From Umezawaea tangerina (GTDB lineage: Bacteria; Actinomycetota; Actinomycetes; Mycobacteriales; Pseudonocardiaceae): a stretch of DNA of 64,000 bases. Positions 1-7,837 of the stretch are shown in pieces. Position numbers and translations under genes: made by a program. Within the stretch, counting starts at the first letter, position 1. Each line of letters opens with the position of its first letter. The notes beneath the pieces are model-generated. The model worked only from the letters and a program-made list of their open reading frames with translations. It was not told the DNA's origin and did not search any database. The DNA is taken from positions 744,001 through 808,000 of the forward strand of contig NZ_PVTF01000001.1 in the NCBI RefSeq assembly GCF_003002815.1, read 5' to 3'.

Positions 1-829
1 TCACCCGGAACGCGTCGGTGTTCGCGTCGCGGAACCGGCCGTTCAGCTCGCCGATGATCTTCTCGTTGCGGCCCTCCCGGCGGAACGCCTGGACCGCGCG
101 GATGCCGTTCATCGTCTCGACGAACTGCACGATGATCTTCGCGATGGCCCCGCGGGTGCCCCGGTACGCGGTCGTGGAGCGCCGCCGGAACCACCGCACC
201 AGCAGCATCAGCGGCACGAACCCGAACAGCACGACCAGCGCCAGCGGCACGTCGAGGTAGAGCAGCACGACGGAGATGCCGACGACCGACAGCAACGACG
301 TCAGCAGCCCGTCGAGGCCTTCCTCCAGCAGGTCCTGCAACGCGTCCACGTCGCTGGTCAGCCGCGCGATCACCTTGCCGGAGGTGTACTTCTCGTGGAA
401 GCCGATCGACAGCGTCTGCACGTGCCGGAACACCCGGACGCGCAGGTCGAGCAGCAGGTCCTGGCCGACCCGGCCGGTGAGCCGGACGAACGAGTACCGC
501 ATGACCGTCGCCAGCAGCCCGGTGGCCGCGTACCCGCCGACGCACCAGGCCAGCACCGCCGGGTCGCCGCCCACGGCCGCGGGAACACCGCGGTCGATGG
601 CGGCGGCGATGATCAGCGGCCCGGCGAGGTTCGCCAGGTTCTCCAGCACGACGATAGCCAGCGCCAGCGCCGCCGGGAGGGCGTGCGGGCGCAGCAGCGA
701 CCCGAGCAGCTTGCGCGACCGGGTCTGCAGCTTCAGGCCCGTGCTGTAGTCGAGCTCCTCGATGTCCTCGGCGGCGACGCCGCGCCACTCCTCCTCGGAG
801 TCGACAACCGCCGTGGTGTCCGTGCTCAT
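1..829 (-). CDS. ABC transporter subunit (membrane domain), 3' end outside window
   Basis: Start of an exporter-type ABC half-transporter; about 276 N-terminal residues are visible and the nucleotide-binding domain lies beyond the left edge. After a charged N-terminus (about 45 residues) come hydrophobic segments typical of an ABC_membrane domain, with conserved exporter features such as GFHEKYTSGKVIARLTSDVD in the first intracellular loop. The ATG start overlaps the TGA of the upstream ABC gene (ATGA), so the two are translationally coupled. The partner has a degenerate ATPase site, so I infer that this subunit supplies the catalytic Walker B glutamate of a heterodimeric exporter; that part is not in view. 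Substrate unknown; multidrug or lipid export is the usual family role. Confidence 0.9.
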   Translation of the reverse strand, partial: MSTDTTAVVDSEEEWRGVAAEDIEELDYSTGLKLQTRSRKLLGSLLRPHALPAALALAIVVLENLANLAGPLIIAAAIDRGVPAAVGGDPAVLAWCVGGYAATGLLATVMRYSFVRLTGRVGQDLLLDLRVRVFRHVQTLSIGFHEKYTSGKVIARLTSDVDALQDLLEEGLDGLLTSLLSVVGISVVLLYLDVPLALVVLFGFVPLMLLVRWFRRRSTTAYRGTRGAIAKIIVQFVETMNGIRAVQAFRREGRNEKIIGELNGRFRDANTDAFRV

Positions 830-2595
830 CGCGCCGCCACCTCCTCTTCCTCCTCCATCGTGGACAGCAGCCTGCGGTACTCGGCGTTCTCCGCCAGCAG
901 CTCCCGGTGTGTCCCGGTCGCCGCGATCCGGCCGTCGACGAGCATCGCGACCCGGTCCGCCAGCTGCACCGTGCTCGGCCGGTGCGCGACGACCAGCGCC
1001 GTCACGCCGTGCAGCACGCGCCGCAGCGCACCCTCCACCTCGGCCTCGGTGTGGACGTCCAACGCGGACAGCGGGTCGTCCAGCACCAGCACCGCGGGGT
1101 GGCCGACGACCGCGCGGGCCAGCGCGAGCCGCTGCCGCTGACCGCCGGACAGGGACATGCCCTGCTCGCCGATCCGCGTCTCCAGACCCCACGGCAGCGC
1201 CTCGACGAACTCCTCCGCCCTGGCCACCCGCAGCGCCTCGCGGACCCTGGAGTCGTCCACGTCCGCGCTGCCCAGCGCCACGTTCTCCCGCACGCTCGCG
1301 GAGAACAGCACCGGCTCCTCGAACGCGGCGCCGATGGTGCCCCGCAGCACGTCCAGGCGCAGGTCGCGCACGTCGACGCCGTCGATCGTCACCCGGCCCG
1401 ACGTCACGTCGTACAGCCTGGGCACGAGCGCGGTCAGCGTCGTCTTGCCCGACCCGGTGGACCCGACCAGCGCGACCGTCTCGCCAGGCCGCAGATCGAG
1501 GTCGATGCCGCGCAGCACCTCGCGGTCCGCGCCCGGATAGGCGAACCGCACGTCCTCGAACCGCACGTGCCCGACCACCGGTGTGGTCAGCGGCACCGGC
1601 GACTCGGGGTCGGTGATCGTGACCGGCGCGTCGAGCACCTCGAAGATGCGCTCGGTCGCCGCCGACGTCTGGTTCGTCTCGGCCAGCAGCCAGCCGATCG
1701 AGTCGACCGGCCAGCGCAGGTAGGCGCTCACCGCGATGGCGGCCACCAGGGTGCCGATCGTCGTCGTGCCGTCGGCGATGCCGATCGTGCCGATCGCGAG
1801 CTGCCCCGCGATGCCCAGCTCGGGCAGCACGATCAGCACCGCCCAGAGCAGCGCGAAGATCCTGAACTTGGCCATCTCGGTGTTGCGCAGCTCACGGGCC
1901 TCGGCGGCGAACCGCCTGCTCAGCTCCGGACCGCGACCGAACGCCTTGAGCACCCGGATCCCGAGCACGGACTCCTCGACCCTGGTGGTCAGGTCACCCG
2001 CCTGGTCCTGCGCCCGCCTGGCCACGACCTTGAACCTCGACTCGAACAGGTACGACATCAGCACCAGCGGCAACGTGTAGCAGAGCGCCACGATCCCGAG
2101 CGCGGGCGCCAACCAGAACAACACCCCGATGCCGACCACGACGATCGAGGTGTTCACCACCAGGAAGATCACCGCGAACGCCACCCAGCGGCGCACCGTG
2201 CCGACGTCCGTGGACGCCCGCGACAACAGCTGGCCGGACTGGTAGCGGTCGTGGAACGACACCGGCAGCCGCTGCAGCTTCCGGTAGATGTCCGCGCGCA
2301 AGTGCGCCTCGACCGCGGCCGCGGGCCGGGCGATCAGCCTGCGCCGCGTGTAGAACAGAGCCGCCTCGGTGCACCCGAGCACACCGACGAGCAGCACGAG
2401 CCAAGGAAGCGCCGCCAGATCGCGGTGGGCGATCGGCCCGTCCACGATCCGTTGGGTGATGAGCGGAATGCCGAGGCCGCACAGCATGGCCCCGAAGGTG
2501 GCCGACATGCTGAGCAGCAGAGGTGTGCGGACAGGTTTGATGTACGGCCACAGCCTGCGCAAGGCGGCGGCCGTGGAAGTACTTTGGTCCTTCAC
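826..2595 (-). CDS. ABC exporter half-transporter with degenerate catalytic site
   Basis: 589 residues from a GTG start at 2595, chosen because a GGAGG-type site lies about 6 bases upstream; a longer frame to 2682 lacks one. Residues about 15-310 form the membrane domain and 340-580 the ATPase domain: Walker A GSTGSGKTT (378-386), signature LSGGQ (482-486), and an H-loop histidine in VVAHRPS. The Walker B motif reads VLVLDD, with Asp507 in place of the catalytic glutamate, and the Q-loop position carries Glu426. Such a substitution is known in one subunit of heterodimeric exporters (TM287/288, LmrCD, BmrCD families). Coupled to the next gene by ATGA. Inferred function: non-catalytic partner of a two-subunit efflux pump; substrate not predictable. 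Confidence 0.93.
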   Translation of the reverse strand: MKDQSTSTAAALRRLWPYIKPVRTPLLLSMSATFGAMLCGLGIPLITQRIVDGPIAHRDLAALPWLVLLVGVLGCTEAALFYTRRRLIARPAAAVEAHLRADIYRKLQRLPVSFHDRYQSGQLLSRASTDVGTVRRWVAFAVIFLVVNTSIVVVGIGVLFWLAPALGIVALCYTLPLVLMSYLFESRFKVVARRAQDQAGDLTTRVEESVLGIRVLKAFGRGPELSRRFAAEARELRNTEMAKFRIFALLWAVLIVLPELGIAGQLAIGTIGIADGTTTIGTLVAAIAVSAYLRWPVDSIGWLLAETNQTSAATERIFEVLDAPVTITDPESPVPLTTPVVGHVRFEDVRFAYPGADREVLRGIDLDLRPGETVALVGSTGSGKTTLTALVPRLYDVTSGRVTIDGVDVRDLRLDVLRGTIGAAFEEPVLFSASVRENVALGSADVDDSRVREALRVARAEEFVEALPWGLETRIGEQGMSLSGGQRQRLALARAVVGHPAVLVLDDPLSALDVHTEAEVEGALRRVLHGVTALVVAHRPSTVQLADRVAMLVDGRIAATGTHRELLAENAEYRRLLSTMEEEEEVAAR

Positions 2596-2707
2596 GAGGT
2601 AGGTCCCCCTCCGATCCACCCCTGACAGTACGAAGGTGGACCGACACTCGGCATCCGGTTTTTCCCCGAACCGACTGTGCAAGCTCGACCAAGCTGGAGG
2701 TCAAGCG

Positions 2708-2941
2708 GTGATGACGAGGGTTGACGAGGTCCGGTACCTGAGGACCGAGGCGAGCATGGCGTTCCCGAAGGGGAGGCTGCTGGCGTTGCGGGGGGAGACG
2801 CTGCACGTGCTGGCGCCGGACGGGTGGGACCGGGTGGGGAGGACGGCGGCGGGGGCGCGGTCGATCAGTCGGGGGGAGGCTGAGGAGTGGTGTGCGGTGG
2901 AGGGGTGGGATGTGGGGTTGTTGGATGTGGTGCCGGGGTAG
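2708..2941 (+). CDS. Small hypothetical protein, 77 aa
   Basis: Short protein divergent from the ABC operon. A GGAGG at 2696-2700 sits 7 bases before a GTG at 2708 and 10 before an ATG at 2711, so one of these two adjacent codons is the start. The sequence has a glycine/arginine-rich middle and a tryptophan-rich C-terminus (EEWCAVEGWDVGLLDVV), no signal peptide and no membrane segment. I do not recognise the family. The 3' end is unusually G-rich. It is followed by about 440 bases without a gene (2942-3383) that hold the first copy of the structured repeat element. Function unknown. Confidence 0.55.
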   Translation: MMTRVDEVRYLRTEASMAFPKGRLLALRGETLHVLAPDGWDRVGRTAAGARSISRGEAEEWCAVEGWDVGLLDVVPG

Positions 2942-3082
2942 GGGGTGGGTGGTTTTCGCCGTGTGAGCTTGGCTTTCGGCCCTGTTGCTGTGTGGAGCTC
3001 GGCTCCTGGCCCTCTCACCCCTGAAGTCCAGCCCTGTCCTCCCACCGTGCGAAGCCCGGCCCCCGGCGCGCGATTGTCTCAA

Positions 3083-3328
3083 TGCCCGATCTTCGTTGTC
3101 AAGACGATGAAGCTGTCTTGACAACGAAGATCGGGCAGGAGGGCGCTGTGGATCGGGGGCAGAGGGGAAGTCTGGCTTCGCCAGCATCAGGCTTCGCCTG
3201 ACTCAAGCATCGGACTTCGTCCGACAAGGCATCCTCGGCTTCGCCGTTGGACGAGGCATCCGCGCTTCGCGTCGGACAGGGCATCCTTGCTGCGCTGCGG
3301 ACAAGGCCACTGGCGCTCCGCGCCGGAT
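3083..3328. repeat. Structured repeat element, copy 1 (long hairpin plus short-hairpin array)
   Basis: A perfect 23-bp inverted repeat (arms 3083-3105 and 3115-3137, 9-base loop GATGAAGCT) is followed after a 34-base linker by an array (3172-3328) of about seven 13-18-nt palindromes, most centred on GCTTCGC or GCTGCGC and separated by spacers close to ACAGGGCAT. Examples with different arms that still pair are CTGGC/GCCAG, CAGGC/GCCTG and CGGAC/GTCCG. Homology with copy 2 extends left of the hairpin to about 3002. It fills the gap between a + gene ending at 2941 and a - gene ending at 3384. A strong bidirectional terminator or RNA-stability element is possible; its origin is unknown. Confidence 0.9.
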
Positions 3329-3383
3329 GGGGGTGGCCGACTTCGTCGAATTTGGTGGGCGTTGGTGGGTGGTTTGGTAGCTG

Positions 3384-3827
3384 CTAAGAGGTTTTCTTCG
3401 CGCGGTACTTGACCATGGCGGGGGTGGAGATGAGGCCGGCCAGGCCGTAGCTGGCGGCTGCCAGTAGGGCTTGCACGGTCCACTTGCCTGCTAGCCAGGA
3501 GAGTTCGTCGGGGAGTTTGAGGACCTGTGCGACGCCCATGATGATGGGGCCCAGGAGGATGATGGGCCAGACCGGGCGGACTTTGAGGAGCCAGAGGATC
3601 GGGCCGGCGAGCATGACGCTGACCAGCAGGGCGATGGGGAGGCCGACGACCAGGAGCAGGAGGAACTGGCCGAGGTTGGTGCTGTCGATCATGGCGCGGA
3701 GCTTCTCGGACTGGAACGCGGCTACCCACGCTAGGAGTAGGGCGGCGCCGACTGCTGCGGACACCACGACTCGGAGCAGCACCTTGAGGGCGAGCCCGTT
3801 CGAGGTGGGACGAGGGGTGTCAGTCAC
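3384..3827 (-). CDS. Membrane protein, unknown function, 147 aa
   Basis: After about 12 polar residues come four hydrophobic stretches (roughly residues 14-36, 50-75, 82-100 and 115-133) separated by short basic loops, ending KYRAKKTS. This is an integral membrane protein with a positively charged C-terminus. The ATG start lies inside the last codons of the upstream membrane-protein gene (8-base overlap), so the pair is co-translated. No motif identifies a transported substrate or enzyme activity. The stop codon is about 55 bases from the repeat array, which may serve as its transcript end. In M. tuberculosis a small membrane protein gene (Rv0882) also neighbours sepH, but I cannot show homology. 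Confidence 0.75.
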   Translation of the reverse strand: MTDTPRPTSNGLALKVLLRVVVSAAVGAALLLAWVAAFQSEKLRAMIDSTNLGQFLLLLVVGLPIALLVSVMLAGPILWLLKVRPVWPIILLGPIIMGVAQVLKLPDELSWLAGKWTVQALLAAASYGLAGLISTPAMVKYRAKKTS

Positions 3828-4197
3828 GGGCTGCAGTCTTCTGGACGGAGTGGGTGCCTGTCACTGCTGCGCCGATGGCGAATCCGAGAGCGGCGGTAAC
3901 GATCGTGCCCGCGGGGATGGCGACCCAGACGGTGAGGACCAGGAAGACCGCTGCCAGGAGCACGCCGATGACGGCGGCGGGGGCGGGGCGGGTGAGGTCG
4001 AGGGCGCGGAAGGCGAGCCAGGCGAGGAGGCCGCCGAGGACGACCGCCACGGGCATGGAGATGACGCCGACGCCGAGGCAGTCGAAGTCGTCCGTCGAGC
4101 AGACCGCGCCTGACGCGATGAGCTCCCGCGCGCCCCACCAGAGAGCGCCGAGCACCGCTCCGGTGCCCGCGCCTATCAAGATCCTTCGGCCGTCCAT
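3820..4197 (-). CDS. Membrane protein, unknown function, 125 aa
   Basis: Starts MDGRRILIGAG, so the first hydrophobic segment begins almost at once; further segments lie around residues 46-66, 74-93 and 96-112. A short loop around residues 31-41 (GAVCSTDDFDCLG) carries two cysteines that could form a disulfide if exposed outside the cytoplasm. The gene overlaps the next one by 8 bases, and the two probably act together. It lies 115 bases downstream of sepH on the same strand, but a strong hairpin at 4260-4296 probably separates the transcripts. No function can be assigned. Confidence 0.72.
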   Translation of the reverse strand: MDGRRILIGAGTGAVLGALWWGARELIASGAVCSTDDFDCLGVGVISMPVAVVLGGLLAWLAFRALDLTRPAPAAVIGVLLAAVFLVLTVWVAIPAGTIVTAALGFAIGAAVTGTHSVQKTAARD

Positions 4198-4259
4198 GAC
4201 CGTCGGTTCCCCGTTGGTGGCGGTGGGTAAACCCCTTGGGTTCGGGAACGCGCAAACGA

Positions 4260-4296
4260 CTGCGGCCCACCACGGGGATGCCGTGGTGGGCCGCAG
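4260..4296 (-). terminator. Hairpin terminator after sepH
   Basis: A perfect 16-bp stem (4260-4275 with 4281-4296) closes a 5-base loop immediately downstream of the sepH stop codon and before the two membrane-protein genes. It is GC-rich and has no T-run, as is usual in actinobacteria. Confidence 0.75.
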
Positions 4297-4312
4297 CCGT
4301 CGGAAGAACTGC

Positions 4313-5200
4313 CTACCCCCTGTGGGACCGGACGCCCAGCAGGACGTCCTCCCACGAGGGCACGATGGGATGCGTCTTCTTCCCGCGCTTCGGCGGCTCC
4401 TTGCGTGCGGGAGCCTCCGCGGCGACGGCGGCCGGTTCGGCCACCGGTGCCTCCGGCTCAGCCGTGGGCTGTTCCGGGACCTGGGGTGCCGGGGCCGGGG
4501 GCTCCTCCTTGGCGAGGATCTCCGTCTCCGGCTCCACCTCGGGAGCGCGGGTCGTGGTCTGGGCTTCGAGGGCCTGGCGGGCCAGCTGCGTGACCGGGCG
4601 AACGGTGCGCAGCGTCCGGTTGGGGTTGGGGTCCATGAGGTCCACGGCCGCCTCGTCCAGCGCGGTCACGGTGCCACCGTGCGCTCCGGGGTGGAACGCC
4701 CAGTGCGCGATGTTGTCCGAACGGCCGGCGGTCCAGTGCATCTGCACGACCCACTTGCCGTCCTCACCGCGCCACGAGTCCCAGCCGACGTCGGTGTAGT
4801 CCTGGCCGCGCAGCCCGAAGGAGTGCGCCACGACCTCGCCGAGCGTCTGCACGTCCGGGCCGTCCTCGCGCACGGGGTGCGCGCGCTGGGCCAGGTCGGC
4901 GGTGCGGGAGCGCTCCAGCAGGACCGGGTAGGCGTACCGCTCGACGCGGTGGCTCGGCAGCCCGGAGGCGGCCGCGACCTGCTCGACCGACTCGCCCGCG
5001 CGGATGCGGGCCTGGATCTCCCGCGGCCGCATCTGGCTCTCGACCTCGATCTGGATCTGGCCGAGGCGGGTCAGGTCGCCGCGCGCGGCGGCGCGGAGGC
5101 GCTCATCGGCCGGAAGCAGAAAGCGCTCGCCGCCGGACGGGTCCTCGCAGATGACGGACTTGCCGTCCTCGTCGAGCCCGATGACTCGCAGCGCTCGCAT
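4313..5200 (-). CDS. sepH: Septation protein SepH (DUF3071)
   Basis: 295 residues. The N-terminal DUF3071 region (about 1-175) begins MRALRVIGLDEDGKSVICED and includes a helix-turn-helix-like stretch (about residues 70-90, AGESVEQVAAASGLPSHRVE). A long proline/glutamate/alanine-rich linker follows, then the conserved basic C-terminal motif KRGKKTHPIVPSWEDVLLGV. In Streptomyces venezuelae SepH directly stimulates FtsZ assembly during sporulation septation, and mycobacterial homologues exist, so a cytoplasmic role at the division ring is inferred. In M. tuberculosis the homologue Rv0883c lies next to serC (Rv0884c); here the two are on the same strand but about 6 kb of two-component and efflux genes lie between them. 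Confidence 0.93.
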   Translation of the reverse strand: MRALRVIGLDEDGKSVICEDPSGGERFLLPADERLRAAARGDLTRLGQIQIEVESQMRPREIQARIRAGESVEQVAAASGLPSHRVERYAYPVLLERSRTADLAQRAHPVREDGPDVQTLGEVVAHSFGLRGQDYTDVGWDSWRGEDGKWVVQMHWTAGRSDNIAHWAFHPGAHGGTVTALDEAAVDLMDPNPNRTLRTVRPVTQLARQALEAQTTTRAPEVEPETEILAKEEPPAPAPQVPEQPTAEPEAPVAEPAAVAAEAPARKEPPKRGKKTHPIVPSWEDVLLGVRSHRG

Positions 5201-5296
5201 CCTGGCCTCCCCTATTCAGCTCCACCTCGCCAAGCAAAGACGTTAAACCGGCGTGCCTCCTTGACGACGGAGACTCGCCGTGCCCATGTGTCTACT

Positions 5297-6472
5297 TCAC
5301 CCGATCTTGCCGTACATCGGCCCAGGACGCACGTCCGTTACCGGAAGGTTTACCTGGAGGACCAGTCCGCCACCTTCGTGCGGCCGCGCGCTGACGGACC
5401 CGTGGTGGGCTGCGGCTATGGACCGGACGAGGGAGAGGCCCAGACCGGTGCCGGTGCTCGCGAGCCGTTCGGTGCGCAGCCTGCGGAACGGTTCGAAGAG
5501 CCCCGGCACGAGTTCGGCGGGGATCGGCTCGCCGGTGTTGACGACCTTGAGCGCGGGCTCGCCGCCCACGTCCACCCGCACCGAACCGCCCGGCCTGTTG
5601 TAGAGCACGGCGTTGCGGACCAGGTTCGTGACCAGGTGCGACAGCAGCACGGGGTCGCCGACGACGACCCTCGACCTGGACGACCTGGTGATCTTCACGT
5701 CGCGTTCGGCAGCCAGGTCCGAGCAGGACTCCACGGCGTCCTCGACGACCTCGTGCAGCCGCACCGGCACCCGGCTGCTCAGCCCCCGGTCGCTGCGGGC
5801 GAGCAGCAGCAGGCCGTCGATCAGCTTCTCGCTGCGCTCGTTCGTGTCGAGCAGGTGCTTGCCGAGCCTGGCCAGGTCGGGGCTCGCGTCCGGGGCGCCC
5901 ATCGCGACCTCGATCAGCGTCCGCTGCACCGCCAGCGGCGTGCGCAGCTCGTGCGAGGCGTTCGCGACGAACCGCTTCTGGCTGTCGAACGCCCCCGCGA
6001 GCCGGTCCAGCATGCCGTCGAACGTGTCGGCGAGGTCCTTCAGCTCGTCGTCGGGGCCGTCGTGGTTGATCCGCCGGTTCATGTTGTCGGCCTCGAGCTG
6101 GTGCGCGGTCCTGGTGATCGAGTGCAGCGGTTCGAGCACCCGGCTCGCCATCAGCCAGCCCAGCCCGACCGCCAGGACGACCGTGATCACCAGCGCGATG
6201 ATCGACTGGAGCAGCAGCGTCCCCAGCACCGAGTCGCGGTAGTCCTGCACGGTCGTCTCGATCGTCTGGGCCACCTCGGTCCGCCCGGACTGGACGGGGA
6301 TCTCCTCGTAGGCGGGCAGGGCCTTCGCCGCCGCGATGGCGGTGCCCGCCTGCGGCAGCGTGGCCGCCACCAGGACGTAGTTGGTGACCAGCAGCGCGGT
6401 CCCCGCGAGCAGGAACAGGCCCCCGTACCAGGCGGTGAGCCGGGTCCGCACGGACAGCCGCAGCGCCGTCAC
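5297..6472 (-). CDS. Sensor histidine kinase (EnvZ/BaeS-like)
   Basis: 391 residues from a GTG that overlaps the regulator stop codon (GTGA). Two membrane helices (about 14-36 and 87-108) bracket an extracellular domain of about 50 residues. A HAMP domain (about 109-162), dimerisation/phosphoacceptor helix NASHELRTPL with His174, and a HATPase domain (NLVRNAVLYN N-box, STGTGLGLSLV G-box) follow. The kinase should sense an envelope signal and phosphorylate the response regulator encoded just upstream. The divergent lipoprotein/adaptor/MacB-like operon is the likely target. The ligand cannot be read from the small sensor domain. Confidence 0.93.
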   Translation of the reverse strand: MTALRLSVRTRLTAWYGGLFLLAGTALLVTNYVLVAATLPQAGTAIAAAKALPAYEEIPVQSGRTEVAQTIETTVQDYRDSVLGTLLLQSIIALVITVVLAVGLGWLMASRVLEPLHSITRTAHQLEADNMNRRINHDGPDDELKDLADTFDGMLDRLAGAFDSQKRFVANASHELRTPLAVQRTLIEVAMGAPDASPDLARLGKHLLDTNERSEKLIDGLLLLARSDRGLSSRVPVRLHEVVEDAVESCSDLAAERDVKITRSSRSRVVVGDPVLLSHLVTNLVRNAVLYNRPGGSVRVDVGGEPALKVVNTGEPIPAELVPGLFEPFRRLRTERLASTGTGLGLSLVRSIAAAHHGSVSARPHEGGGLVLQVNLPVTDVRPGPMYGKIG

Positions 6473-7128
6473 GACGTGAACCGGTAGCCGGCGCCGGGCA
6501 CCGTCTCGATCACCTGGGGCGCGCCGAGCTTGCGCCGCAGCGTCACCATCGCCACCCGGACCGCGTTGGTGAACGGGTCGGCGTGCTCGTCCCACGCCTT
6601 CTCCAGCAGCACCTCCGGGCTGACCACCGCCCCCTCGGCGCGCATCAGGACCTCCAGCACGGCGAACTCCTTGGGGGACAGCGCGACGAACCGGCCGTCG
6701 CGGGACACCTGGTGGCGCGGCAGGTCGAGCACGACGCCCGCGCGTTGCAGCACCGGCGGCAGCGCCGGGCGGGCCCGCCGGGCCAGCGCCTGCACGCGCG
6801 CGACCAGCTCGGCGAACGCGAACGGCTTGGTCAGGTAGTCGTCGGCGCCGACGCCGAGGCCCGCGACCCGGTCGTCCACCTCGGCGGCCGCGGTGAGCAT
6901 GAGCACGCGCGCCTCGCCGCCCGCCGCCACCACGGCCGCGCACACCTCGTCGCCGTGCACGACCGGCAGGTCGCGGTCCAGCACCACCACGTCGTAGTCG
7001 TGCACGCCGACGCGCTCCAGCGCGGCCCCTCCGTCGTAGCAGACGTCGACGGCCATGGAGAGCCTGCGCAGCCCCTCGGCGATCGAGTCCGCGAGCAGAC
7101 GTTCGTCCTCGACCACCAGCACGCGCAT
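6469..7128 (-). CDS. OmpR-family response regulator
   Basis: 219 residues. Receiver domain residues 1-115 with acidic pocket Glu7-Asp9, phosphoacceptor Asp51 (VVVLDRDLPV) and the conserved lysine in DYLTKPFAF. The C-terminal winged-helix domain (about 125-219) contains LSPKEFAVLEVLMRAEGAVVSPEVLL and the wing GAGYRF. The ATG at 7128 is the first codon that gives a complete receiver domain (MRVLVVEDE). First gene of a two-gene operon with the kinase and divergent from the efflux operon; ATAAG-type direct repeats in the shared upstream region are candidate binding sites. Role: transcriptional response to an envelope stress or antimicrobial signal (inferred). Confidence 0.93.
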   Translation of the reverse strand: MRVLVVEDERLLADSIAEGLRRLSMAVDVCYDGGAALERVGVHDYDVVVLDRDLPVVHGDEVCAAVVAAGGEARVLMLTAAAEVDDRVAGLGVGADDYLTKPFAFAELVARVQALARRARPALPPVLQRAGVVLDLPRHQVSRDGRFVALSPKEFAVLEVLMRAEGAVVSPEVLLEKAWDEHADPFTNAVRVAMVTLRRKLGAPQVIETVPGAGYRFTS

Positions 7129-7150
7129 GCGACCCAGTGTCGCCGAAGGG

Positions 7151-7185
7151 GGCATAAGCGCCGGATAAGGCACTTCGCTTAACGC
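7151..7185. promoter_or_regulatory. Candidate OmpR-family operator (ATAAG direct repeats)
   Basis: Between the regulator start (7128) and the lipoprotein start (7274), GCATAAG (7152-7158) and GGATAAG (7163-7169) repeat in the same orientation 11 bases apart, one helical turn, and a related CTTAACG (inverted) follows at 7178-7184. Tandem direct repeats at helical spacing are the usual binding mode of OmpR-type dimers. Autoregulation plus activation of the divergent efflux operon is inferred. Confidence 0.45.
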
Positions 7186-7273
7186 CCCGAGATCGCCGCC
7201 TCCGTAGAAATCCAACCGCGGCGGGGCCGAAGTCGGGGACGGTCCCGCCGACCACACCACTCTGGAGGAGCGC

Positions 7274-7837
7274 ATGAAGGCGAAGTTGGCCGCTGGCCTG
7301 CTGGTACCGGTGCTGTTCGCGCTGGTCACCGGTTGCGGTGCGAAGGACGACGGCGGGGGCGGGGTGGCGTCGGTGAAGTCCGGCGCGCCCACGTCGAGCA
7401 GCAGCGACAAGCCGAAGGGGGCGAGCCTCGACCCGGCGGACATGGACAAGATGCGCGAGTTCGCGAAGTGCATGCGCGACAACGGCGTGAACATGCCCGA
7501 CCCGCAGGAGGGCGGCGGTGTCATCGCGCTCGGCTCGGCGGACGCCGAGAGCGTCGACGCGGACAAGATGAAGAAGGCCGACGAGGCCTGCCGGAAGCTC
7601 CTGCCCAACGGCGGCGAGTTCAAGGAGCCGAGCCAGGAGGAGAAGGACAAGATGCGCGAGCAGGCCAAGTGCCTGCGCGAGCACGGCATCGACATGCCCG
7701 ACCCCGACGCCGAGAGCAGCGGCAAGGGACAGGCGATCCCGCTGGACGACACGGCGAAGCTCCAGGAGGCCATGAAGGCCTGCGGCATGGGCGACGGCGG
7801 GATGGTCGCGCTTCCGGCGGTGCCCGCCAATGGCTGA
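7274..7837 (+). CDS. Lipoprotein with duplicated CxxxNGxxMPDP-type repeat
   Basis: 187 residues with a lipoprotein signal peptide and lipobox LVTGCG (Cys21). Two copies of a short motif follow: MREFAKCMRDNGVNMPDP (about 59-76) and MREQAKCLREHGIDMPDP (about 126-143), each near a second cysteine (ACRKLL, ACGMGD), so paired disulfides in the exported protein are plausible. Such lipoproteins commonly head MacAB-like operons in actinobacteria. The gene overlaps the adaptor gene by 8 bases. Probably surface-anchored and working with the adaptor/permease complex or as its sensor; precise function unknown. GGAGGAG upstream supports the ATG start. Confidence 0.85.
   Translation: MKAKLAAGLLVPVLFALVTGCGAKDDGGGGVASVKSGAPTSSSSDKPKGASLDPADMDKMREFAKCMRDNGVNMPDPQEGGGVIALGSADAESVDADKMKKADEACRKLLPNGGEFKEPSQEEKDKMREQAKCLREHGIDMPDPDAESSGKGQAIPLDDTAKLQEAMKACGMGDGGMVALPAVPANG

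Noticed and set aside
3172-3184. UUCG tetraloop hairpins in the array
   Set aside because: TTCG is present, but the pairing that fits the arms closes a TTC triloop with GC/GC, not the C(UUCG)G tetraloop.
3172-3328. Short-hairpin array considered as a CRISPR array
   Set aside because: Units are 20-26 bases with palindromic, variable repeats and conserved spacers, the opposite of a CRISPR; no cas genes nearby.
3854-6487. 877-codon open frame on the + strand across sepH and the kinase
   Set aside because: Antisense shadow; low-complexity translation, and sepH and kinase motifs are on the other strand.
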